A stretch of 64,000 bases of DNA from Xylanimicrobium pachnodae JCM 13526 = NBRC 107786 (GCA_001592145.1 BCWJ01000019.1:1-64000), one strand, 5' to 3'. Counted from the first letter of the stretch, positions 43,361-53,476 are shown. Numbers and translations are program-made. Notes: a model not told the origin generated them from the sequence alone.

Positions 43361-44668
43361 TCAGGACCCGGTGCTGAGCGCTTCGACGCCCGGCCGGTAC
43401 TCGAAGTGCCACGGTTCATAGTTGCCCGAACCACCCCGGCGCGCCCACGACGGGTTCTCCCAGCCGTACGCCGCGCCGTTCTCGACCAGCCACTGATAGG
43501 CAGCCTTGTTACCTGTGACCGCGCTCCCCAGGTCGATGGCGAGGCCGAGCCCGTGCATCGACGTGCCCGGCTTCGCCGCCAGGTAGCCGCGCGACCTCTT
43601 CACCGCATACTGCTCACCGAGCGAACGGTAGCTGTCCGCCAGCGTGAGGTCCCACCCGAACTCGCTCCGGAAGGCGTCGTTGAGAGCTGTCAACGCCACG
43701 GCCGCCCGTGAGGAGAGCTGTTCCCCGGGGGCGAACGGAAGATCGCACAGCTCGTCGCTCCCGAGCCCGCCGTTGGTGCTCGTCGTGGTGCCCGTCGCAT
43801 CGCAGCCCGGCAGCGGGTCACGGTCCTCGGAGCGGGACGCGGAGATCGGTTCGCGGGTGATCACCGGTGCGGCGGCGATCCCGGCCGAGACCTGAGGTAC
43901 GGCGACGCGCGCGCTGACCACGTCGAGCGTCGAGGGTCCGGTGGGAGCCAGGTCCAGGTCGAACGGGGACCCGTCGCCCGAGCTCGCGCCGAACTGCGTC
44001 AGCGGCGCGGCGATCGTCGCCGCGGCGAGAACACCCAGGAGCGCCAGGCGGGGCAACCGGGCGCGTCCCCGCACGGCGGGTGCCGCGTCCGTCACCGAAG
44101 GCCTGGTCCGCCCGGCACGCTCGGCGCGCGTACCCGCGTCGGGGCGGGGCAGGGTGGGGCGCGAGGCCGGTGCGAGCGGCGGGGCCGGGTCCGCCGGGTG
44201 CGGTGCGACGGCGGTCGGCGCCACGACGCCGAAGGATCGGCCCTGGCGCGTGCCTGGCGTCACTGGCGTGGCGGGCGCGGGCGGCGTGGCCGGCGCGGCG
44301 GACGTGGTCTCGTGCGATGTGCGCGGGATGACGTGAGCTCGCGGAACGACGGTGAGCCGGCGCGGCTGCGGCGGTTCAGGCACGTTCCGTGGCGCGGGCA
44401 CGTCGGGCAGTTCACGCGCTGCGGAGGGTGCCGGCAGATCCCGCGCGGCCGCGGCGGGCGCGTGGCGCCCACGCGGCACGGCAGGGGTACCTACGGCGGG
44501 GCTGATCGGGGCTGGGCCGTGGAACGTGATACCACCGACGACGACCGTGTCACCCGAGGATCCGGAGGCGAGGCGGGCGGCCGCGCGGGCCCGCTCCTCG
44601 GCTTCTCGGCGCTCACGCCGTGTCATCAGGACAGGACGGGTTGCAGCCGTGGCACCTACCGAGTCCAC
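43361..44668 (-). CDS. M15 family D-alanyl-D-alanine carboxypeptidase (VanY-like), membrane-anchored
   Basis: Cuts the terminal D-Ala from peptidoglycan stem peptides outside the cell. GTG 44668 is chosen because GGGAGG lies just upstream (435 residues; an ATG at 44626 lacks one). Order: charged cytoplasmic segment (TRRERREAEERARA), a long Pro/Ala-rich stretch, a membrane helix (RLALLGVLAAATIAAP, about residue 230), and the C-terminal VanY domain with the zinc ligands in SMHGLGLAIDLGS and YEPWHFEYRPG. The catalytic region SYRSLGEQYAVK is intact. A promoter lies at 44824-44852. Confidence 0.88.
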   Translation of the reverse strand: MDSVGATAATRPVLMTRRERREAEERARAAARLASGSSGDTVVVGGITFHGPAPISPAVGTPAVPRGRHAPAAAARDLPAPSAARELPDVPAPRNVPEPPQPRRLTVVPRAHVIPRTSHETTSAAPATPPAPATPVTPGTRQGRSFGVVAPTAVAPHPADPAPPLAPASRPTLPRPDAGTRAERAGRTRPSVTDAAPAVRGRARLPRLALLGVLAAATIAAPLTQFGASSGDGSPFDLDLAPTGPSTLDVVSARVAVPQVSAGIAAAPVITREPISASRSEDRDPLPGCDATGTTTSTNGGLGSDELCDLPFAPGEQLSSRAAVALTALNDAFRSEFGWDLTLADSYRSLGEQYAVKRSRGYLAAKPGTSMHGLGLAIDLGSAVTGNKAAYQWLVENGAAYGWENPSWARRGGSGNYEPWHFEYRPGVEALSTGS

Positions 44669-44823
44669 GCCACCTCCCGTCCGGGCATCCCCGGAGGGTG
44701 CCGATCGTGCCACGTCGCTGTGCTGAGCTGCTGTACCGAATGGGCCTGTGCTGACACCGACCCGTACCGAGCTGATCACGGGCCTGCACCGACAGGGCGA
44801 CCCGCCGCCCGGTTCGTCACGGA

Positions 44824-44852
44824 ACCATAACGACCCGGCGGCGCTCGAACAA
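44824..44852 (-). promoter_or_regulatory. Sigma-70-type promoter of the M15 peptidase gene
   Basis: On the minus strand TTGTTC (44847-44852) and TATGGT (44824-44829) are 17 bases apart, a good primary-sigma match. It leaves a leader of about 150 bases. The rest of 44669-44949 shows no gene. Confidence 0.6.
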
Positions 44853-44949
44853 GTCACCTGTCCAACTCGTGGAACGGACCCTCGGCGCGTCGTCCGGCGC
44901 GCCGCTCACCGCGTGACCGACGTCACCCCTCCGCACCACGTGGTCCCGG

Positions 44950-46014
44950 TCAGGAACGCGGCACGCGGCGCTGCATCGCGTCACGTACCTCACCGACCAG
45001 CTCCTCGAGGATGTCCTCCAGGAAGACCACGCCCCACAGCACCCGGGTGCCGTCGTGGCCCTCCCCCTCGACCCGGGCCAGGTGCGCGCCGGTGCGCTGC
45101 ATGGTCGCCAGGACCTCCTCGACCTCGTCGTCCGGCCGCACGGACGCGAGTGCACGCACCCGGAAGCCCGGGACCGGCCGGTGCCTCTCCTCGCCGTCGG
45201 CGTACAGCACGTCCTTGAGGTGCAGGTACCCCGTCAGGTCGGGCGACACCGCACCGGTCACCGGGAAGCGCGAGAACCCGGTGCGTGCCACGAGGTGCTC
45301 GACGTCGTCGGGCGTGACCTGGTCTCCCACGGTGACGAGGTCACCGGTGGGGACCATGACGTCGCGCGCGGCCCGCGCCGAGAACTCGATGGCGGTGCCC
45401 AGCAGGCCCTGCTCGTCGGAGAGCACGCCCTCGGCCTGCGAGTGCTCGACGATGGACTGCACCTCCTGAGCGGTGAACGCGGACGCGACCTCGTCGCGCG
45501 GTTCCACGCCCGCGAGGCGCACGGTGCGGTTCGCCACCCAGTTGAGCGCCACGATGACGGGGCGCGCCACCCGCGCGACGACCACCAGCGGGGGTGCGAA
45601 CCACAGCACCGCCCGCTCCGGTCCGGCGACCGCCAGGTTCTTGGGCACCATCTCGCCGAGCACCACGTGCAGGTACACCACCAGCGAGATCGCGACGACG
45701 AACGACACCGGGTCCACCAGGGTCTCGGGGACCCCGGCGGCGTGCAGCGGACGCGCCAGGACGGCCGCGACGGCGGGCTCCGCCACGATGCCCAGTCCGG
45801 TCGAGCACACCGTCACGCCGAGCTGCGCGGCGGCCAGCATGAGCGACAGGTGCTCCATCGCCCACAGCACCGTCTGCGCGCCGCGCTCCCCCGCCGCGGC
45901 CCGCGGCTCGATGGCGGAGCGCCGCGCCGAGATCACGGCGAACTCCGCCCCCACGAAGAACGCGTTGCCTGCCAGGAGCAGCACGCCGACGGCGATCGCG
46001 ACCGGCGTGCTCAC
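44950..46014 (-). CDS. CNNM/CorC-like membrane protein with CBS pair (no CorC domain)
   Basis: A DUF21 (CNNM) membrane domain of four helices (about 1-190) followed by two CBS domains (about 205-330), 354 residues. Such proteins are linked to Mg2+/Co2+ transport or resistance, sometimes called hemolysin-like. The C-terminal CorC/HlyC domain is absent. It overlaps the next gene by four bases (ATGA) and is likely co-transcribed with it. Confidence 0.88.
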   Translation of the reverse strand: MSTPVAIAVGVLLLAGNAFFVGAEFAVISARRSAIEPRAAAGERGAQTVLWAMEHLSLMLAAAQLGVTVCSTGLGIVAEPAVAAVLARPLHAAGVPETLVDPVSFVVAISLVVYLHVVLGEMVPKNLAVAGPERAVLWFAPPLVVVARVARPVIVALNWVANRTVRLAGVEPRDEVASAFTAQEVQSIVEHSQAEGVLSDEQGLLGTAIEFSARAARDVMVPTGDLVTVGDQVTPDDVEHLVARTGFSRFPVTGAVSPDLTGYLHLKDVLYADGEERHRPVPGFRVRALASVRPDDEVEEVLATMQRTGAHLARVEGEGHDGTRVLWGVVFLEDILEELVGEVRDAMQRRVPRS

Positions 46015-47348
46015 GACGCCACCCCACCGGACGCCGCGCCCGCGGGAGCGTCGAGCGGCGTGACGCGCACCCGCTCGACCCGGCGGCCCGCCATGGCCTC
46101 GACGCGCAGCCGCACGGCGTGGCCGCCGTCCACGACCTCGACGGTGTCACCCACCGCGGGCAGGCGCCCCAGCCGCGCCATGAGCAGCCCGCCGAGCGTC
46201 TCGTACGCCGGGGCCTCGGGCACCATCAGCCGGGCCTTCTCGCGCAGCTCGTCGGGCCGCATCACTCCGGGCACCACCCACGACCCGTCGGTGGTGCGCA
46301 CCGCGCCCGCGCGGCGGGCGTCGTGCTCGTCCGCGACGTCGCCCACGAGCTCCTCGACCACGTCCTCCAGCGTGACGATGCCGGACGTGCCGCCGTACTC
46401 GTCCACGACCACGGCCATCTGGAGGCCGAACGAGCGCAGCTCCACGAGCAGGGGACCCAGCCGTACGGTCTCCGGCACCCGCGGTGCGTCCGCCATCAGC
46501 GCCGCGACGGGCACCTCGGCCCGACGCTCGTACGGCACGCCCACGGCGCGTCGCAGGTTCACGATGCCGACGACGTCGTCGCGGTCGTCGCCGATGACGG
46601 GGAACCGCGAGTGGCCCGTGCGCCGGGCGAGGGCGACGACGGCCTCCGCGCTCGCGTCGCGCCCCACCACGTTCATGCGCAGCCGGTCGGTCATGACTTC
46701 CCGCGCAGACAGCTCGTCGAGCTGGATCGAGTTGGCCAGCAGGGTCGCCACCGACGCGTCCAGCGTGCCCTCCTGGGCCGACCTCTGGACCAGCGAGAGC
46801 AGCTCGGGCGCCGATCGCGCCCCGGACAGCTCCGTGCGCGGCTCGACGCCGAGGCGCCGCAGCAGTCCGTTCGCAGACCGGTCGAGCACCACGATCAAGG
46901 GCAGGAACAGCCGGGTGAAGACGCGCAGCGGCGGGATCACCTGACGCGCCGCCGGGTACGGCATGGCGAGCGCGAAGTTCTTGGGGATGAGCTCACCGAA
47001 CACCATCGAGAAGGCGTTGATGACGACGACGGCGAACACCCATGCCAGGCCGGCCGCCGCCGCGGGCGCCAGGGGCGTGGCCGCGAACCCGGCCGAGAAC
47101 AGGCTCAGCAGCGCCGGCTGGGCCGTGTACCCGAGCAGGATGGTGGTGACCGTGACGCCCACCTGGGCGGAACTGAGCTCGATCGACAGCCGCCGCAGGC
47201 TCGCGCGCACCGCCCGGTCCCGCCAGCCGGGCCGGTCCCCGACCGTCGCGGGGTCGAGCGCCACCAGGGCGAACTCCCCCGCGACGAACAGGGCGGTCCC
47301 GGCCGTCAGGAGCACGCCGAGCGCCACCATGAGCCAGTCGCCGGTCAT
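46011..47348 (-). CDS. CNNM-type membrane protein with CBS pair and CorC domain
   Basis: Paralogue of its neighbour: CNNM domain (about 1-195), CBS pair (about 205-335; VVVDEYGGTSGIVTLEDVVEELVG) and a C-terminal CorC/HlyC domain (about 355-440), 445 residues. ATG 47348 has GAGG six bases upstream. Together the two genes look like a tandem duplication in which one copy lost the CorC domain. Role in divalent cation export is inferred from family. Confidence 0.88.
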   Translation of the reverse strand: MTGDWLMVALGVLLTAGTALFVAGEFALVALDPATVGDRPGWRDRAVRASLRRLSIELSSAQVGVTVTTILLGYTAQPALLSLFSAGFAATPLAPAAAAGLAWVFAVVVINAFSMVFGELIPKNFALAMPYPAARQVIPPLRVFTRLFLPLIVVLDRSANGLLRRLGVEPRTELSGARSAPELLSLVQRSAQEGTLDASVATLLANSIQLDELSAREVMTDRLRMNVVGRDASAEAVVALARRTGHSRFPVIGDDRDDVVGIVNLRRAVGVPYERRAEVPVAALMADAPRVPETVRLGPLLVELRSFGLQMAVVVDEYGGTSGIVTLEDVVEELVGDVADEHDARRAGAVRTTDGSWVVPGVMRPDELREKARLMVPEAPAYETLGGLLMARLGRLPAVGDTVEVVDGGHAVRLRVEAMAGRRVERVRVTPLDAPAGAASGGVAS

Positions 47349-47471
47349 GCGGGCCTCGTCGAGGTGCTGGGATGTCGCGTGGGGTCCATCGCCGCCGATC
47401 GTAACGAGCAGGTGCGCCGCCGCGCGTGCCGGTGTGACGCCGCGCGAGCCGCGGTGTGCCACATTTGACCC

Positions 47472-48185
47472 ATGGCACCCGATGTCCCCACCTCACCTGC
47501 CACGATCCTGGTGGTCGAGGACGAGCCCACGATCGCCACCGCCGTCGCCCAGCGGCTCACCGCCGAGGGCTGGCGGGTCGAGGTGGCCCGCGACGGCCTG
47601 TCCGCCGTCGACGCGGCGGCCCGGCTGCGCCCCGACGCCGTCGTGCTCGACGTCATGCTGCCCGGAATCGACGGGCTGGAGGTGACCCGGCGCATCCAGG
47701 CCGACCACCCCACCCCGATCCTCATGCTCACCGCGCGCGACGACGAGACGGACATGCTGGTGGGCCTCGGCGTCGGCGCGGACGACTACATGACCAAGCC
47801 GTTCTCGATGCGTGAGCTGGTCGCTCGCCTCAAGGCGCTGCTGCGGCGGGTCGAGCGCGCCCAGCACGTCGCCGTCTCCGGACCCGCCGAGCCGCCCCTC
47901 GTCATGGGCGACGTGACCATCGACAAGGCACAGCGGCGCGTGCACCGCGCGGGCGAGGAGGTGCACCTGACGCCCACCGAGTTCGAGCTGCTGGTCATGC
48001 TGGCCTCCTCCCCCAAGACGGTGCTGACCCGCGAGCGCCTGCTGGCCGAGGTGTGGGACTGGGTCGACGCGAGCGGGACCCGCACCGTGGACTCCCACAT
48101 CAAGGCGTTGCGCCGCAAGCTCGGACCGGACCTGATCCGCACCGTGCACGGCGTCGGGTACGCGTTCGAGCCGCCGCAGTCCTGA
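47472..48185 (+). CDS. OmpR-family response regulator
   Basis: 237 residues: receiver domain (1-125) with phosphoacceptor D60 in VVLDVMLPG and K near 112 in TKPFSM, then a winged-helix DNA-binding domain with VHLTPTEFELLVMLA and RTVDSHIKALRRKLG. Partner of the kinase 35 bases downstream. Upstream is divergent from the CNNM gene. The regulon is unknown. Confidence 0.93.
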   Translation: MAPDVPTSPATILVVEDEPTIATAVAQRLTAEGWRVEVARDGLSAVDAAARLRPDAVVLDVMLPGIDGLEVTRRIQADHPTPILMLTARDDETDMLVGLGVGADDYMTKPFSMRELVARLKALLRRVERAQHVAVSGPAEPPLVMGDVTIDKAQRRVHRAGEEVHLTPTEFELLVMLASSPKTVLTRERLLAEVWDWVDASGTRTVDSHIKALRRKLGPDLIRTVHGVGYAFEPPQS

Positions 48186-48220
48186 GATCGTCCTCCCGAG
48201 ACCTTCCGGAGGAGCCCACC

Positions 48221-49282
48221 GTGCCGATCCGCCCGATCCGCCCGCTCGACCCGCTGCGGTCGCTCAAGATGAAGCTCGGCGTGCTCGTGGCTGCCACCGT
48301 GACGTTCACGGCGGCGATGACGTGGTTCGGGTTGCGCTTCCACCTGGGCCCCACCCGCACGTTCCCCCTGGTGATCGTGCTCTCCTTGGTGTTCACGCAG
48401 GTGCTCGCGCGCGGCATGACGTCGCCCCTGCGGGAGATGACGGCCGCGGCGGAGGCGATGGCGTCGGGCCACTACGACCAGCGTGTCACCGCGACCAGCC
48501 GTGACGAGGTGGGGGCGCTCGCCGCGGCGTTCAACCAGATGGCGAGCGACCTGGAGCTCTCCGACCGCACCCGGCGCGACCTCATCGCGAACGTGTCCCA
48601 CGAGCTGCGCACGCCCGTGGCGGCCCTCCAGGCGCAGCTGGAGAACATGGTGGACAAGGTCATCGAGCCCACGCCCGCCGCGCTGGAGGGAGCGCTGGCC
48701 CAGACCGAGCGGCTCACCCGCCTGGTCACCTATCTGCTCGACCTGTCACGTGTGGAGGCGGGCGCGGCGGCACTGAACGTCACCCGGTTCCCCATCGGCG
48801 ACCTGCTCGAGGAGTGCGCCGACGCGCTCAGCATGGTGGAGGCGGGCAAGGACCTGCACTACGTCGTCGACGTCACGCCGGCGGACCTGCTGCTGGAGGC
48901 CGACGTCGAACGGTTGCGCCAGGTGATCGTCAATCTGCTGCAGAACGCCATCCGGCACTCGCCACCCGGCGGCGAGATCCGCCTGGACGCGTACCCGGTG
49001 GGCGACGACGTGGTCATCGAGGTGGCCGACGACGGCCCCGGGATCGCCCCCGAGGACCGCGAGCGGGTGTTCGAGCGGTTCGCGCGCGGGCGGGTGACGG
49101 CGAGCGGCGGCACCGGCATCGGCCTGGCGATCGTGCGATGGGCGGTGGACCTGCACGGGGGGCACATCTCCGTGGTGGACACGCCCGGTGTGACGGGCGC
49201 GACCATGCGGCTCGTGCTGCCGGCCCGTGCGCTCGCGGCACGTGGTGCCCCGGCGAGCGGCAACGCCGACGCTGACGCCTGA
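48221..49282 (+). CDS. Sensor histidine kinase
   Basis: GTG 48221 has GGAGGAG seven bases upstream, giving 353 residues. Two membrane helices (about 18-37 and 47-65) with a very short outer loop, HAMP (66-117), HisKA with phosphoacceptor H127 in NVSHELRTP, and an HATPase domain with NLLQNAIRHS, DDGPGI and GGTGIGLAIV. The nine-residue outer loop suggests sensing within the membrane or through partners. Confidence 0.92.
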   Translation: MPIRPIRPLDPLRSLKMKLGVLVAATVTFTAAMTWFGLRFHLGPTRTFPLVIVLSLVFTQVLARGMTSPLREMTAAAEAMASGHYDQRVTATSRDEVGALAAAFNQMASDLELSDRTRRDLIANVSHELRTPVAALQAQLENMVDKVIEPTPAALEGALAQTERLTRLVTYLLDLSRVEAGAAALNVTRFPIGDLLEECADALSMVEAGKDLHYVVDVTPADLLLEADVERLRQVIVNLLQNAIRHSPPGGEIRLDAYPVGDDVVIEVADDGPGIAPEDRERVFERFARGRVTASGGTGIGLAIVRWAVDLHGGHISVVDTPGVTGATMRLVLPARALAARGAPASGNADADA

Positions 49283-49338
49283 CCGGACGCGCACACCGGT
49301 CGGACACGGGCGCGCACACCACGCGAGACAGCGGCGCA

Positions 49339-49354
49339 TGTGAGACACCTCACA
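49339..49354. promoter_or_regulatory. CRP/GlxR-like operator upstream of kgd
   Basis: The 16 bases TGTGA-GACACC-TCACA form a perfect TGTGA(N6)TCACA palindrome, the consensus for CRP/GlxR family regulators. It lies 57 bases after the kinase stop and 263 bases before kgd. The full gap 49283-49616 has no gene and no obvious promoter. A weak hairpin reading is the alternative. Confidence 0.55.
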
Positions 49355-49616
49355 TCGAGGGGCCGGACAGGCGGCCGCGCGGGACGCCGCTTGCCGATAG
49401 TTGACGATTCACGCGTCCCCCGCAGACCTGGCTTGCCGACGCTTTGCCCTACGCCAAGACTCCCCGCGCGAGCCCCCGCCACGGGCCGCGCCCGATCCCT
49501 GAGGCGTGAGACACAAGGCATAGGCTGGGGCGCGCCGGAGGGCGTGCCACGAACCGACCTCCGGCCACCCCAAACCCCTGTATACGCAGCAAAGACGTGA
49601 AGGTGGGCGAGACCAC

Positions 49617-52600
49617 GTGGTGTCCTCGAAGGCTGGGTCAGTGTCGATCAGCGAGAGCGCCGGAGCATCATTCGGAGCCAATGCCGGGCTGGTCGACGAG
49701 CTGTACGAGCAGTACCTGGCGGACCCGAGCGCGGTAGACCCCGCGTGGTGGGAGTTCTTCGAGGGTTACCGGCCTCGCGGCTCCGCCGCCACGACCGGCG
49801 CAGGCCCGGCTGCCACGGCACCGGCGCCCGCGGCCCAACCGGCCTCCGCGGCACCTGCCCCGTCCGCACCCGAGGCGCTCACCGCGCCCGCCCCGATCCC
49901 GACCCCGTCCCAGCCCGCGGCGCCCGTGCCGGCAGCAGTCGCGGCAACCGCACCCGCGGTCGAGAGCGGCCCGCTCGCCCCGGGTGCCCGCATCAGCGAC
50001 CCGCTGCCCGCCGACCTGCCCGTCGCGACCGCCCAGCCGGCGTCGGCCCCCTACGCCGAGGCGGCCGTCGTCAAGGCCCCCAAGGCCGAACCGACCGCTG
50101 ACGAGACGAGCAAGCTGCGCGGCCCCGCCGCGCGCGTGGTCACCAACATGGAGGCCTCGCTCGAGGTTCCCACCGCCACCTCCGTGCGTGCGGTGCCGGC
50201 CAAGCTCATGGTCGACAACCGCATCGTCATCAACAACCACCTGACGCGCTCCCGCGGGGGCAAGGTGTCGTTCACCCACCTCATCGGGTTCGCGCTGGTC
50301 GAGGCGCTGGCGGACATGCCGGTCATGAACGCGCACTACACGCTCGTGGACGGCAAGCCGGGCGTCGTGCAGCCCGCCGGCGTCGGGTTCGGGCTCGCCA
50401 TCGACCTGGCCAAGCCCGACGGCTCCCGCCAGCTCCTGGTGCCGTCGATCAAGAACGCCGGCGCCCTCGACTTCGCTGCCTTCGTGGCCGCGTACGAAGA
50501 CCTGGTGCGCAAGGCCCGCGGGGGCAAGCTCACCGTCGACGACTTCGCGGGCACCACGATCTCGCTGACCAACCCGGGCGGCATCGGCACCGTGCACTCC
50601 GTGCCGCGGCTCATGCAGGGCCAGGGCACGATCGTCGGCGTCGGCGCCATGGACTACCCCGCCGAGTTCGCGGGGGCGTCCGTCGAGCAGCTCTCCAAGA
50701 TGGGCGTCTCGAAGGTCATGACGCTCACCTCCACGTACGACCACCGCATCATCCAGGGCGCGCAGTCGGGCGAGTTCCTCAAGATCATCGGCGACAAGCT
50801 GCTGGGCCTGGACGGGTTCTACGACCGCGTCTTCACGTCCCTGCGCGTGCCGTACGAGCCCGTGCGCTGGGTGCGTGACAACACGCACGACGCCGACGAC
50901 GAGGCCGCGAAGCCCGCGCGCATCGCCGAGCTCATCCACTCGTTCCGCTCGCGCGGCCACCTCATGGCCGACACCGACCCGCTGGCGTACCGCCTGCGCA
51001 AGCATCCCGACCTGGACATCCAGAACCACGGCCTGACGCTGTGGGACCTCGACCGCACGTTCCCCACCGTCGGCCTGGGCGGCCAGAAGAAGTCCACGCT
51101 CCGCGACACCCTGGGCCTGCTGCGCGACTCGTACTGCCGCACCACGGGCATCGAGTACATGCACGTGGCGGACCGCGCGCAGCGCAAGTGGATCCAGGAA
51201 CGCCTGGAGACCGGGTACGCGCGCACGCCGCGCGAGGACCAGTTGCGCATCCTGCGCCGCCTCAACTCTGCCGAGGCGTTCGAGACGTTCCTGCAGACCA
51301 AGTTCGTGGGCCAGAAGCGGTTCTCGCTCGAGGGCGGGGAGTCCCTCATCCCGCTGCTCGACGCGATTCTGTCGAAGGCGGCGGAGAGCGGGCTCGACGA
51401 GGTCGCGATCGGCATGTCCCACCGCGGGCGCCTCAACGTGCTCGCCAACATCGCGGGCAAGTCCTACGGCCAGATCTTCAAGGAGTTCGAGGGACAGCTC
51501 GACCCGCGCTCCGTGCAGGGCTCCGGCGACGTCAAGTACCACCTGGGCACCGAGGGTGTGTTCACGGCCGAGACGGGCGCCACCACCAAGGTGCACCTCG
51601 CCGCCAACCCGTCCCACCTGGAGGCTGTCGACCCGGTGCTCGAGGGCATCGTGCGCGCCAAGCAGGACCGCATCGACCTGGGCGGCGACGGCTTCTCCGT
51701 GCTGCCGATCCTGGTGCACGGCGACGCCGCTTTCGCCGGTCAGGGCGTGGTCCCCGAGGTCCTCAACCTCGCGCAGCTGCGCGGCTACCGCACCGGCGGC
51801 ACGATCCACGTCATCGTCAACAACCAGGTGGGCTTCACCACGGGCCCGTCGTCGTCGCGCTCGACGACGTACGCGACCGACATCGCCAAGGGATTCCAGA
51901 TCCCCGTGCTGCACGTCAACGGGGACGACCCCGAGGCCGTGGTGCGCGCCGCCGAGTTCGCGTTCGCGTACCGCGAGCAGTTCGACCGCGACATCGTCAT
52001 CGACATGATCTGCTACCGCCGCCGCGGTCACAACGAGGGCGACGACCCGTCGATGACGCAGCCACTCATGTACAACCTCATCGAGGCCAAGCGCTCGGTG
52101 CGCCGCCTCTACACCGAGAACCTCGTGGCACGTGGCGACATCACCGTCGAGGAGGCGGAGCTCGCGCTCCAGGACTACCAGCACCAGCTCGAGCGCGTGT
52201 TCACCGAGACCAAGGCGGGCACCGGCTCGCGCCCCAGCGCCGAGCACGTGGGCGGCCTGGAGCTGCCCGAGGCGCAGCGCGCCGACGCCGGCACGATGGT
52301 GGGCTGGCAGACGGCGGTGCCGCACCCCGTCATCGAGCGCATCGGGGAGGCGCACACCGTCGCCCCCGACGGGTTCACGGTGCACCCCAAGCTGGTCAAG
52401 CTGCTGGAGAACCGTCACCGCATGTCCAAGGACGGCGGCATCGACTGGGGCTTCGGCGAGATCCTCGCGTTCGGTTCCCTGCTCATGGAGGGCACGCCCG
52501 TCCGGCTGGCCGGCCAGGACTCCCGCCGCGGCACGTTCGTGCAGCGGCACGCCGTCTTCCACGACCGCACCAACGGTGCCGAGTGGACCCCGCTGAACTA

Positions 52601-53456
52601 CCTCACGCGCGAGCAGGCCAAGTTCTGGGTCTACGACTCCTCGCTCTCCGAGTACGCGGCCCTCGGGTTCGAGTACGGCTACTCCGTCGAGCGACCCGAC
52701 GCCCTGGTGCTGTGGGAGGCGCAGTTCGGCGACTTCGTCAACGGCGCCCAGACGGTGATCGACGAGTTCGTCAGCTCCGCCGAGCAGAAGTGGGGCCAGT
52801 CCTCCTCGCTCGTCATGCTCCTGCCCCACGGCTACGAGGGCCAGGGCCCGGACCACTCCTCGGCGCGCATCGAGCGGTTCTTGCAGCTCGCCGCGGAGGA
52901 CAACATGGTGGTCGCCCAGCCGTCCACCCCGGCGTCGTACTTCCACCTGCTGCGCCGCCAGGCCTACGCGCGGCCGCGCAAGCCGCTCATCGTGTTCACG
53001 CCCAAGCAGCTGCTGCGCCTCAAGGCGGCGGCGTCGGGTGTGGAGGACTTCACGTCGGGCACGTTCCGGCCCGTGCTGGGCGACGACGCCGTGGCGCCGT
53101 CGTTGGTGCGGCGCGTGCTCATCAGCTCGGGGCGCGTCTACTACGACCTGCTCGCCGAGCGCACCCGCCGCGAGGACACCACCACCGCGCTGCTGCGCCT
53201 GGAGCAGTTCTACCCGCTGCCCGAGGCCGAGCTGCTGGCGGAGCTCGCCAAGTACCCGGGCGCGGACGTCGTGTGGGTGCAGGACGAGCCGCAGAACCAG
53301 GGCGCCTGGTCGTACCTGCACCTGGCGCTGCCGGCCGAGCTGCGCAAGACGGTGCGCGTCGTGTCCCGCCCGGCGTCCGCGGCGACGGCCGCCGGCACCA
53401 ACAAGCTGCATGCCGCGCAACAGGCGACCCTGCTCGCGGAGGCGTTCGGGGCCTGA
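49617..53456 (+). CDS. kgd: Multifunctional 2-oxoglutarate dehydrogenase/decarboxylase (E1o with E2-like domain)
   Basis: Actinobacterial SucA/Kgd/OdhA converts 2-oxoglutarate to succinyl-CoA in the TCA cycle, together with E2p and Lpd. Order: N-terminal peripheral-subunit-like segment (about 15-45), Ala/Pro-rich linker (50-150), acyltransferase (E2) domain without a lipoyl domain (about 160-400; catalytic TYDHRIIQGAQ), then the thiamine-diphosphate E1 core (about 430-1279; MSHRGRLNVLANIAGK, GDAAFAGQGVV, HNEGDDPS). The 1279-residue length fits. Garnet/OdhI-type FHA regulation acts on this enzyme in relatives; the FHA gene is not here. Confidence 0.96.
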   Translation: MVSSKAGSVSISESAGASFGANAGLVDELYEQYLADPSAVDPAWWEFFEGYRPRGSAATTGAGPAATAPAPAAQPASAAPAPSAPEALTAPAPIPTPSQPAAPVPAAVAATAPAVESGPLAPGARISDPLPADLPVATAQPASAPYAEAAVVKAPKAEPTADETSKLRGPAARVVTNMEASLEVPTATSVRAVPAKLMVDNRIVINNHLTRSRGGKVSFTHLIGFALVEALADMPVMNAHYTLVDGKPGVVQPAGVGFGLAIDLAKPDGSRQLLVPSIKNAGALDFAAFVAAYEDLVRKARGGKLTVDDFAGTTISLTNPGGIGTVHSVPRLMQGQGTIVGVGAMDYPAEFAGASVEQLSKMGVSKVMTLTSTYDHRIIQGAQSGEFLKIIGDKLLGLDGFYDRVFTSLRVPYEPVRWVRDNTHDADDEAAKPARIAELIHSFRSRGHLMADTDPLAYRLRKHPDLDIQNHGLTLWDLDRTFPTVGLGGQKKSTLRDTLGLLRDSYCRTTGIEYMHVADRAQRKWIQERLETGYARTPREDQLRILRRLNSAEAFETFLQTKFVGQKRFSLEGGESLIPLLDAILSKAAESGLDEVAIGMSHRGRLNVLANIAGKSYGQIFKEFEGQLDPRSVQGSGDVKYHLGTEGVFTAETGATTKVHLAANPSHLEAVDPVLEGIVRAKQDRIDLGGDGFSVLPILVHGDAAFAGQGVVPEVLNLAQLRGYRTGGTIHVIVNNQVGFTTGPSSSRSTTYATDIAKGFQIPVLHVNGDDPEAVVRAAEFAFAYREQFDRDIVIDMICYRRRGHNEGDDPSMTQPLMYNLIEAKRSVRRLYTENLVARGDITVEEAELALQDYQHQLERVFTETKAGTGSRPSAEHVGGLELPEAQRADAGTMVGWQTAVPHPVIERIGEAHTVAPDGFTVHPKLVKLLENRHRMSKDGGIDWGFGEILAFGSLLMEGTPVRLAGQDSRRGTFVQRHAVFHDRTNGAEWTPLNYLTREQAKFWVYDSSLSEYAALGFEYGYSVERPDALVLWEAQFGDFVNGAQTVIDEFVSSAEQKWGQSSSLVMLLPHGYEGQGPDHSSARIERFLQLAAEDNMVVAQPSTPASYFHLLRRQAYARPRKPLIVFTPKQLLRLKAAASGVEDFTSGTFRPVLGDDAVAPSLVRRVLISSGRVYYDLLAERTRREDTTTALLRLEQFYPLPEAELLAELAKYPGADVVWVQDEPQNQGAWSYLHLALPAELRKTVRVVSRPASAATAAGTNKLHAAQQATLLAEAFGA

Positions 53457-53476
53457 GGCCGTCCGCCGACCCTTCC

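Noticed and set aside
44669-44949. Possible c-di-AMP riboswitch ahead of the M15 peptidase gene
   Set aside because: Such riboswitches precede some actinobacterial wall hydrolases, but I could not find the conserved GGGGAA-type core; only a normal promoter and an unstructured leader were seen.
49668-53420. 1250-codon open frame antisense to kgd
   Set aside because: Fully inside kgd on the other strand; low-complexity Arg/Asp/Val content and no motif. Same reason applies to the long frames at 1260-3377, 20011-22260 and 34893-37085.
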